Below, piece after piece: positions 9,228-16,495 of a stretch of DNA of 33,363 bases. The position numbers and the translations under genes are program-made. The notes under the pieces were generated by a model. The model did no database searches and was not told the DNA's origin. It saw only the letters and a list, made by a program, of their open reading frames with translations. This DNA is from Candidatus Parakkermansia intestinigallinarum. Lineage in GTDB: Bacteria; Verrucomicrobiota; Verrucomicrobiia; Verrucomicrobiales; Akkermansiaceae. Location: positions 1 through 33,363 of the forward strand of contig DXFQ01000096.1 of NCBI GenBank assembly GCA_019114365.1, in the 5' to 3' direction. Every line of letters begins with the position of its first letter. The stretch's first letter is position 1.

Positions 9228-9259
9228 GTACAAGGGGAGGGGAAAGCGGGAAGCGTGAA

Positions 9260-9886
9260 TCAGCGCTTTCGGCTGTTGTTTTGCTGCGAGAGCGAGTTGT
9301 GCATCTGCGCGCAATGGGCGTAGCGGCGGCGCTTCTCAAGCGTCTGCATGCTCAGCTTCGACGAGCCCCAGCGGATCACCTCAATCTCCACAATGCGGCG
9401 CCCCCACTGTTTCATGAGAGACTTGGTCGGCTGGTAAATATCAATGGTGCCCGTGCCGACGAGGGCGCTGCCGTAGTCATCGACGATGTAGATGTAGGGC
9501 TGTCCTTTGATGCGGAACATCGTGCCGAGGGGGTAAACGGACCAATCGGCAGCGGCGCTGCGGTACTTTTCGCCGTATTGCAGCAGCGTGCCCATGGCAT
9601 TGCGCGCGCCGTAAGCCACGTGATCACTCTCGGAGTGGGTGTAGGCTGTCGTGCGCACGACGCGGTTCATCTGCTTGGGGTGATAGAAAGGCAATCCGTG
9701 CTTGTCGCGACCGAGGTTCGGAAGCTTTTTGCTGGGCTTGGCTGAGGGAGAGGGAGCCAAGGGCTGGACGAAGCCCTTTGAGACCTTTTGCTCTGCCGCT
9801 TTGCATTCATGCGTCGCATGAAGCAGGGCGAAAGATGCGGCCGTTGCCACCGCGATAAAGCGGAGGTAATGAGAAATGCTGTGCAT
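9260..9886 (-). CDS. secreted 3D-domain (RlpA/MltA-like double-psi beta-barrel) protein
   Basis: Signal peptide; TAYTHSESDHVAYGARNAMGT...WSVYPLGTMFRI...YIVDDYGSALVGTGTIDIY matches the 3D domain with catalytic Asp-type motif. Confidence 0.8.
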   Translation of the reverse strand: MHSISHYLRFIAVATAASFALLHATHECKAAEQKVSKGFVQPLAPSPSAKPSKKLPNLGRDKHGLPFYHPKQMNRVVRTTAYTHSESDHVAYGARNAMGTLLQYGEKYRSAAADWSVYPLGTMFRIKGQPYIYIVDDYGSALVGTGTIDIYQPTKSLMKQWGRRIVEIEVIRWGSSKLSMQTLEKRRRYAHCAQMHNSLSQQNNSRKR

Positions 9887-9955
9887 GGTTCAGGGCAAGA
9901 AAATCTGCCTCCGGCACCTGCGGCGCAGGTGCTGAATCGGGAACAGGTCGAGGCG

Positions 9956-9984
9956 ATTCTAGCACGGCTCCTGTTTTCAGACAA
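9956..9984 (-). promoter_or_regulatory. putative extended -10 promoter of the 3D-domain gene
   Basis: Minus strand TTGTCT - 17 bp - TAGAAT preceded by TGC. Confidence 0.5.
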
Positions 9985-10054
9985 GCACAATATGAGCAGA
10001 AAGAATACTTTTTATCGCGCAGCTCGCAGCGGAGAGGCAGCGGAGAAGCAGCAG

Positions 10055-10098
10055 AGAGGTAGAGGAGAGGTAGAGGAGAGGTAGAGGAGAGGTAGAGG
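10055..10098. repeat. 4 perfect 11-bp tandem repeats (AGAGGTAGAGG)
   Basis: Four consecutive identical units read directly. Confidence 0.95.
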
Positions 10099-10310
10099 AT
10101 GCAGCTGATCAGAGGGAGAGACGGATAGCCGATCGGCCTGCCTTCGTGCCTCAGCCCGACTCGCGGAGGAGCGGGTGGCCGATTTTTTGCGAAGGACAAT
10201 GAAATTACGCATTTTGGGCTTGCCATCACGGGCTCGAAAGTGTATTGATAAGGCTCCGTTCAACATGGGGCAGGCTCTTCTGCTCTCCAACCACATACAC
10301 ACATCATACC

Positions 10311-10436
10311 ATGGGTCAACAACACCGCAAGGAAACCAAGCGCTGCCGTCGCACGGCCTACCTGAAGCGTCGCAAGGAGATCGCCAAGAACAGCAAGGCT
10401 CCCGCTCCCCAGCTCGCCCGCAAGGTCGAGGGCTGA
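10311..10436 (+). CDS. 41-aa highly basic small protein
   Basis: MGQQHRKETKRCRRTAYLKRRKEIAKNSKAPAPQLARKVEG; G-free leader upstream and terminator-like hairpin downstream support a stand-alone gene. Confidence 0.65.
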   Translation: MGQQHRKETKRCRRTAYLKRRKEIAKNSKAPAPQLARKVEG

Positions 10437-10458
10437 CGTGCTAGCTCATTTTGCAGCC

Positions 10459-10497
10459 TTGGCCGGGGACTTCAGCGTCAGCGGGGTCTCCGGCTTT
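10459..10497 (+). terminator. putative terminator of the small basic protein gene
   Basis: GCCGGGGAC ... GTCTCCGGC followed by TTTT. Confidence 0.55.
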
Positions 10498-10559
10498 TGT
10501 ATGGGGTTTTGCCGCGTGTGAGTTTGTCGACACAGGGATTCTCATGACGCGAACGAACC

Positions 10560-10587
10560 TTGATTTTCACCTCGCAGATGATACGAT
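10560..10587 (+). promoter_or_regulatory. putative extended -10 promoter of the membrane protein gene
   Basis: TTGATT - 16 bp - TACGAT preceded by TGA, ending 11 nt before ATG at 10599. Confidence 0.4.
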
Positions 10588-10598
10588 AGCCCTGCTTC

Positions 10599-11429
10599 AT
10601 GGAAGAGAGGAACAGACGAGCCCCGTGGTGGCTCATTGCTCAACTCTGGGGATTGGACGTTTTGGCGGCGGCTTTTCTTTGGGGGCTGTCCATTGCTGCG
10701 TTTGCCCAAGTCGTTGTCATTGACGAAGGCCCGCTGATTTTGCTGGGGGTTGCGGCGTGGATGACGGCGCTGGTCCGGCGCTTGTCGGCGGCCGCCTCGG
10801 GCAAGGGCTGGTATGTGCGCTACTATCGGTCTCACATTGCGCTGTTGATGGTGGTGACGCTCTGCGTGACCTTGGCCGCTCTTTGGATGCTCTTCTTTTA
10901 TGTGGGGCAGTCGATGATAGGCGATTTGGGGCGTGTTGCCTTCCCGATGCTGCTCGTTGTTCTGTTGCCGATTTTGTCGCGCATCGGCTTGTCGAAGTCG
11001 GCGATTGCTTTGATGCGAGACCTGATTATCGGCATTGTGTATGCCTCCGCCTGCATTGTGCCGACGGAATACATGTGCATGGGCACGATTCGGATCAGCA
11101 CGGCTCCTGTTTGGTATTTTTCGATTCTCATCGGGCTGTTTTTCATGATGCGCCGCGGCTGGCGCGATGGGGGACTTGAGGGCTCCGTCAGCGTGATTAT
11201 TACGGTGGGCTTGTTGCTGCTGATGCTCGCGGCTTTGGCCACCAGTATCAGTGCGCCTTTTTACGAGCGCTCCTTCTGCGTGATGGTGGCGATGGGCTGC
11301 GCCTGTCTGCAGGTGCTGATGCGTTTGCGCGGCACCATCAGCACGGATGCCTTTTTCTCGATCGGCTGGGCGGTGATGGCCTTGCCCCCCCTTCTGGGTA
11401 TTGTGATGTTCACCCCCGAGTGCTGGTGA
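10599..11429 (+). CDS. hypothetical polytopic membrane protein
   Basis: 276-aa ORF with multiple hydrophobic segments; family not recognised. Confidence 0.7.
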   Translation: MEERNRRAPWWLIAQLWGLDVLAAAFLWGLSIAAFAQVVVIDEGPLILLGVAAWMTALVRRLSAAASGKGWYVRYYRSHIALLMVVTLCVTLAALWMLFFYVGQSMIGDLGRVAFPMLLVVLLPILSRIGLSKSAIALMRDLIIGIVYASACIVPTEYMCMGTIRISTAPVWYFSILIGLFFMMRRGWRDGGLEGSVSVIITVGLLLLMLAALATSISAPFYERSFCVMVAMGCACLQVLMRLRGTISTDAFFSIGWAVMALPPLLGIVMFTPECW

Positions 11430-11604
11430 CGGCGCGGTGAGGCTGATGGGCGCGGCTGATGACGGCTGTGTTGCCGACGGCTCAGCGGGGGAGACGCCTT
11501 AGCCGTGTTGCCGACGGCTCGGTGGGGCTGACGTTTCGGGCGCATATCCGATGGCTCGGTGCGGGCTCGGATGCTTTGCTCGTTTGTGAGGGGCGATGAA
11601 AGAG

Positions 11605-11631
11605 CGAGCCCCGAGGGTGACTCGGGGCTCG
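11605..11631. terminator. 11-bp perfect stem-loop between convergent genes
   Basis: CGAGCCCCGAG-GGTGA-CTCGGGGCTCG. Confidence 0.6.
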
Positions 11632-11678
11632 GCAACGTGCGGAGCGTCGCGCACAAGGCGAGGGGGCGCGACGCGGGA

Positions 11679-12563
11679 TCAGTAGTCGCGCTTGAGCAAG
11701 TAGTCGTTGATGGCCAAGAGCGTTTCGCTGCGGCGCGGCGAGAACACATCGAGAGCCGCGCGTGCGGCTGCGGTGAGCTCGCGCGCCTCCGCCCGCGCGC
11801 GCTCCATGCCCACGATGGCCGGGTAGGTGGCTTTTTGCTCGCGGGCGTCTTTGCCGATGCTCTTGCCGAGCACTTCGGGAGACGAGGTGATGTCGAGGAT
11901 GTCGTCGATGATCTGGAAGGCGAGACCCATGTTGCGTCCGAAGGCCGTAAGAGCCTCGAGCTGCTCCTGCGTGCAGGCGGCCGCCATGCCGCCGAGACGC
12001 AGCGACGCGACGATGAGGGCGGCTGTCTTGCCGTTGTGGATGCTGCGCAGCTCGTCGAGGCTCAGCTGGCGCCCCTCGCCTTCGAGATCGAGCGCCTGCC
12101 CGCCCACCAGTTGCAGGCTGCCCGTGCGGTAGGCGAGCTCGGCGACGTAGTCGCGCACGTCGTAGCGATCATTGGAGGGCACCAGCGCCAGCATGCCGAA
12201 GGCTTCCGTCAGCAGCGCGTCGCCGGCCAGCACCGCCATGCCCTCGCCGAAAACTTTGTGGTTTGTCGGGCGGCCGCGGCGCAGCTCATCATCATCCATG
12301 CAGGGCAGATCGTCGTGGATGAGCGTGTAGGTGTGAAGTGTCTCAAGAGCGCAGGCGGCGTGCATCGCCACCTCGGCATCGCTTCCGCAGGCTTTGGCTG
12401 CCTCGAGGCAGAGCAGGGGGCGTATGCGCTTGCCGCCTGCAAAGATGCTGTAGCGCATGGCCTTGTGCAGAACGGCGGGCTCGGTGTCTTCTGAGGGAAG
12501 CAGCTCGCTGAGTCGGGCTTCGACACGCGCTGCGGTTTCTTTGATGAGCTCTTTGATGTCCAT
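11679..12563 (-). CDS. polyprenyl (farnesyl/geranylgeranyl) diphosphate synthase
   Basis: GGKRIRPLL, LIHDDLPCMDDDELRRGRPT (first DDxxxD) and FQIIDDILD (second DDxxD). Start set at MDIKELIKE. Confidence 0.92.
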   Translation of the reverse strand: MDIKELIKETAARVEARLSELLPSEDTEPAVLHKAMRYSIFAGGKRIRPLLCLEAAKACGSDAEVAMHAACALETLHTYTLIHDDLPCMDDDELRRGRPTNHKVFGEGMAVLAGDALLTEAFGMLALVPSNDRYDVRDYVAELAYRTGSLQLVGGQALDLEGEGRQLSLDELRSIHNGKTAALIVASLRLGGMAAACTQEQLEALTAFGRNMGLAFQIIDDILDITSSPEVLGKSIGKDAREQKATYPAIVGMERARAEARELTAAARAALDVFSPRRSETLLAINDYLLKRDY

Positions 12564-12595
12564 GAGAGAGTTGTAATTCGCGGGGGCACACTCAA

Positions 12596-12631
12596 GGGGC
12601 GTGCTCCGGCTATTATGCCAGAGCACGCCCC
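12596..12631. terminator. stem-loop downstream of asd
   Basis: GGGGCGTGCTC ... GAGCACGCCCC with inner GGC/GCC pairing. Confidence 0.55.
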
Positions 12632-12640
12632 CGCTGTAAA
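12612..12640 (-). promoter_or_regulatory. putative sigma70-type promoter of the polyprenyl synthetase gene
   Basis: Minus strand TTTACA - 17 bp - CATAAT. Confidence 0.6.
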
Positions 12641-12663
12641 TCAGAAACTGCGCTTGCGCTTTG

Positions 12664-13680
12664 TTACTTTCCCTTCACCAGCAGCTCGGCGATTTGAACG
12701 GCGTTGAGCGCGGCCCCCTTGCGCACCTGATCGCCCACGACCCAGAGGCTCAGGGCGTTGTCGATGGCGAGATCCTTGCGGATGCGACCGACGTAGCAGG
12801 TGTCGCCGTTGGTCGAGTCGAGCGGTGTCGGCCAGACGCCCTTCTCGGGCTCGTCCATGAGGGCCACGCCGGGCATGCCCGCGTAGCAGGCGCGCGCGCC
12901 TTCAACGTCGATCGGCTTCTCAAACTGGGCGATGCAGGAGATGGAGTGGCTGCGGTAGACGGGCACGCGCACGCAGGTGCAACTCACGCTCAGGCTCGGC
13001 AGACCCATGATCTTGCGGCCTTCGTTGAGCATCTTGAGCTCCTCTTTCGTGTAGCCCGTGTCGGTGAACTTGTCGATTTGCGGCAGCACGTTGAAGGCGA
13101 TTTGGCGCGGGTAGGTGCTGATTTCAACGGGGTGGCCGTTGACGAGTGCGCGCACCTGATTCTCAAGCTCGGTGATGCCGTGCTGGCCGCTGCCCGAGAC
13201 GGCCTGGTAGCTGCTGGCCAGAATCATCTTGAGGCCGTACTTGAGGTGCAGCGGGTAGAGCGCCATCAGGGTGATGATGGTCGTGCAGTTCGGGTTGGCA
13301 ATGATGTTGCGCGGGTGGCAGAAGGCCGCATCGGCGTTGATCTCGGGAACGACCAAGGGCACGTCGTCGTCCTGCCGGAAGGCGGAAGAGTTGTCGATGA
13401 CGACGCAGCCGGCCGCTCCGGCGATGGGCGCAAACTCGCGCGAGATGTCGCCGCCCGCCGAGAAGAGGGCGATATCGACGTCGCTGAAGGAATCCTTGGT
13501 GAGCTCTTCGACCGTGAGCATCTTGCCGCGGAAGGCAACCTGTTTACCGGCAGAGCGATGCGAGGCCAGAAGTTTGAGTGAGGCCAGCGGGAAGTTGCGG
13601 CTCTCAAGGCAGGACAGGATCTCGACGCCCACCGCTCCGGTGGCGCCCACGATGGCGACTCTGGGGTTCTTCAGATTCAT
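12664..13680 (-). CDS. asd: aspartate-semialdehyde dehydrogenase
   Basis: NPRVAIVGATGAVG, DVDIALFSAGGDISREFAP, NPNCTT(I), SSYQAVSGSG motifs. The ORF extends to 13737; MSFTAMNL at 13695 is an alternative start. Confidence 0.93.
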   Translation of the reverse strand: MNLKNPRVAIVGATGAVGVEILSCLESRNFPLASLKLLASHRSAGKQVAFRGKMLTVEELTKDSFSDVDIALFSAGGDISREFAPIAGAAGCVVIDNSSAFRQDDDVPLVVPEINADAAFCHPRNIIANPNCTTIITLMALYPLHLKYGLKMILASSYQAVSGSGQHGITELENQVRALVNGHPVEISTYPRQIAFNVLPQIDKFTDTGYTKEELKMLNEGRKIMGLPSLSVSCTCVRVPVYRSHSISCIAQFEKPIDVEGARACYAGMPGVALMDEPEKGVWPTPLDSTNGDTCYVGRIRKDLAIDNALSLWVVGDQVRKGAALNAVQIAELLVKGK

Positions 13681-13725
13681 GGCTGTAAACGACATGGGCG
13701 AGTTTTTCTCGTCTCGCGCGGCGCG

Positions 13726-13753
13726 AGTATACCGCAAACCGATGCTTTGGCAA
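13726..13753 (-). promoter_or_regulatory. putative sigma70-type promoter of asd
   Basis: Minus strand TTGCCA - 16 bp - TATACT. Confidence 0.6.
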
Positions 13754-13786
13754 GCTTAAACTGTTGTTGGAGCCGTTTTTTTGCTC

Positions 13787-16138
13787 TCAGCGGAGGCGCT
13801 CGACGGTGAAGCTGCTGGTGGCGCTGCGACCGCTTTTGGTATCTTGGACGCGAATGACGTGGTGCCCTTCGCTCAGCTCGGCGTAGCAATGCTCGCCGTC
13901 GCGTCGCAGCGGCAGGGTCGGGCAGGTCCAGAGCGCACGCCCGGGCGGCAGGGTGCTGATGAGCTCGATGATTCTTCCGTCGTTGGGCAGGGAGGAATCG
14001 AGCATGAGCCGCGAGCCGTTGGCCGGTATCAGGATGCTGAGGCGCCTCGGTGCGTCTCGATCCGTATCGACGGCATAGAGGTCGTCGCGACGGGATTCGG
14101 CCAGCCAGTCCGCATAGCGGCCGTCGAGCAGGACTCGGCCTTGAGCGTCGTAAAGCTCGCTCGATGCCGCGCTCTCGCGAAGTCGGCTGACTTCTTCGCT
14201 CAGGGCCAGTTCTTGTACGCGGCAGTGGGCGGGTGTCTTGGCCGTGGCCGGCAGCCCGGTGCGGACGTCCGTTTCGAGGCGCACCATGCCCTCAGGCTGC
14301 TGCGGGAAGTTGACGTCCTCGGGAGGCGCGGCGATATCCTCCGGCTGCGTGTTGAGGCCGAAAAGGGCGGCGCTGTGGGCGTCTGATTCGGGCAGAGGCG
14401 GCGGAGCCTGCGAGCTGCCGCCGGGGCCGGGGATGTCGTGGCGGCGGCTGTAGAGCTCTTCCATGCAGCGGTGGAAGATGGGGCCGGCGCCGCTGATACC
14501 CGAGACTTCGTTCATTGAGCTGTTGTCGAAGTTGCCGACCCAGACGGCGACGGTGTAGTCGCCCGTGTAGCCGATGCACCAGTTGTCGCGGTAGTTGGAT
14601 GAGGTGCCCGTTTTGGCTGCGCAGGGAAAGCGAAAGCTCAGGTTTTCTCCCGCGCCGAAGGCGTCGGCTCTCGCGCCGGAGTCGCTGAGGATGTCGGTGA
14701 TGCCGTAGCAGAGGCGCTCGTCAGCGACGCGCCGACCGACGGCAGCGGGCGGATGCGAGGCGTCTTCGCCCTCTCGGAGGTGGCTGCGCAGCTCGGGCAG
14801 GTCGCCGCCGCGGGCCAGAGCTGCGTAGGCGCGGGCAAGCTCTTCGAGGGTGACGTGGGCGTTGCCGATGGCCAGGCCCAGGCCGTATTCTTCAGCGCTG
14901 CCGCCGGGGCAGATGCCGAAGCGGCTGAGCATTTGCATGAGCGCGGCCGGCCCGCCGCTGCGGTTGAGGACTTCGAGGGCCGGCACGTTCTGCGAACAGG
15001 CGAGCGCTTTGCGTATGCTGATGGGGCCGAGGTAGCGGCGGTTGTAGTTGTTCGGCGCTTCGATGCCGCTGCTGTCCGGGTAGAGCGTCGGCACGTCGGC
15101 TAGGATGCTGCCCGGGCGGAAGCCTTTCTCAAAGGCCAGCAGGTAGACGAGCGGCTTGAGCGTCGAGCCGGCTGAGCGGCGCGTGCGCGTGCCGTCGAGT
15201 TGGCCGCCCGCTTCGCTTTCCGGGAAGGCGGCGGGGATGCGCGCCAGAATCTGGCCGCTGGGGTTGTGCACGATGAGGACGGCCGCTTGGCTGACGCCGT
15301 GCGCGCTGAGCTTCTCGATTTCGTCGCGGGCGATGAGGCGGCAGGCATCCTGCAGACCTCTGTCGATGCTGAGCCGCCCGGGAGCGACGCCGCGCGGCGC
15401 ACGGTCTTGCATGACCTTGAGCTCGAGCTTATCGATGGCGGGCTCCCCCATGCGCTCCAGCAGGCGGTTGACGCGCCGGAGCGCAGCATCGGGGTGGCGC
15501 AGCGGGTCGAGGCGGCTCGGAGCCTGAATCAGGGCGGCCAGCAGGGCGGCTTGCGGCAGCGTGAGCTCGGCGGCGGGGCGGCTGAAGTAAAACTCGGCGG
15601 CGGCCTCCGCGCCTCGGCAGCCGTTGCCGAAGTCCACGCGATCGAGGTAGGCGCGCAGAATTTCGTCCTTGTCGTGCTCCATCTCGAGGCGGCGGGCAGC
15701 GAGCGTTTCGCTTATCTTGGTGCCGAGCGTGCGCCGTGAGGCCGGGCGGCTGAGCTTCACCAGCTGCATGCTGACGGTGGAGGCTCCCGAGCGCGAACTT
15801 CCCGTCAGTCGCCCGGAGACGGCGCGGCACACGGCGAGAAAATCAATGCCTCCGTGGCTGTAAAAATGCTGATCTTCAGCGCAGAGGACGGCTCGGACGA
15901 GCGCGTCGGGCAGGGGACCGGGCGGCAGCGGCTGCATGCGCAGTCTCTCTTCACCGCAGCGGGCATAGCCGAGCAGGACGCCGTGGCGGTCGCGCAGCTC
16001 TCCCGGGCTCGGCGGCGTGCAGTCGACGGACGGTTGCCACCAAGGCAACACCCAGAGTATCGCGGCCACCGCCGCCGCGCAGACGAGGCAGCAGCAGAGC
16101 ATGGCTCGAAGAACGCGGCGGCGGGGCAGCTTGATCAT
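13787..16138 (-). CDS. pbpC: penicillin-binding protein 1C (GT51 transglycosylase + transpeptidase)
   Basis: N-terminal TM; AEDQHFYSHGGID and GASTVSMQLVKL (GT51); GSTLKPLVYLLAF (SxxK) and KTGTSSNYRD (KTG); C-terminal beta domain; gene adjacent to alpha-2-macroglobulin. Confidence 0.92.
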   Translation of the reverse strand: MIKLPRRRVLRAMLCCCLVCAAAVAAILWVLPWWQPSVDCTPPSPGELRDRHGVLLGYARCGEERLRMQPLPPGPLPDALVRAVLCAEDQHFYSHGGIDFLAVCRAVSGRLTGSSRSGASTVSMQLVKLSRPASRRTLGTKISETLAARRLEMEHDKDEILRAYLDRVDFGNGCRGAEAAAEFYFSRPAAELTLPQAALLAALIQAPSRLDPLRHPDAALRRVNRLLERMGEPAIDKLELKVMQDRAPRGVAPGRLSIDRGLQDACRLIARDEIEKLSAHGVSQAAVLIVHNPSGQILARIPAAFPESEAGGQLDGTRTRRSAGSTLKPLVYLLAFEKGFRPGSILADVPTLYPDSSGIEAPNNYNRRYLGPISIRKALACSQNVPALEVLNRSGGPAALMQMLSRFGICPGGSAEEYGLGLAIGNAHVTLEELARAYAALARGGDLPELRSHLREGEDASHPPAAVGRRVADERLCYGITDILSDSGARADAFGAGENLSFRFPCAAKTGTSSNYRDNWCIGYTGDYTVAVWVGNFDNSSMNEVSGISGAGPIFHRCMEELYSRRHDIPGPGGSSQAPPPLPESDAHSAALFGLNTQPEDIAAPPEDVNFPQQPEGMVRLETDVRTGLPATAKTPAHCRVQELALSEEVSRLRESAASSELYDAQGRVLLDGRYADWLAESRRDDLYAVDTDRDAPRRLSILIPANGSRLMLDSSLPNDGRIIELISTLPPGRALWTCPTLPLRRDGEHCYAELSEGHHVIRVQDTKSGRSATSSFTVERLR

Positions 16139-16432
16139 GGGGTAGTTCAGGCTACGGGATTGTTCGATGCGGCACGTTCCGCAACGAAACCCCGGACTTC
16201 AACGTTGACCGGGCGTGTGAAGGGGATTCTGCCGCGCCCGGCCGAGAGCTCCGCCTCGGCACCGGTCGGCGGCAAACTCCGGGGGCCGGTGCAGCCGAGC
16301 TGAGGCTGTCGGTGAGGTGGGCGCGGCTTCATGATATAGTAATTACGTCGGCAGCAGGCTCCGTCTTTCAGAAAAAACGCATGAAATGAATTTTTTTTGC
16401 CGAAAAAACGTTTGAATTCGCTGCAAAGAGTT

Positions 16433-16462
16433 GCTCCCCCGCTGCCGAAGCAACGGGGGAGC
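16433..16462 (-). terminator. stem-loop with UUCG tetraloop downstream of alpha-2-macroglobulin gene
   Basis: Minus strand GCTCCCCCGTTGC-TTCG-GCAGCGGGGGAGC, 13-bp stem with one G:U. Confidence 0.65.
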
Positions 16463-16495
16463 GTGTCATCGAGTCGGGGAGTTCCGGCCCCCGAC

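Noticed and set aside
10055-10098. Possible CRISPR array
   Set aside because: 11-bp contiguous repeats with no unique spacers and no cas genes; a simple tandem repeat.
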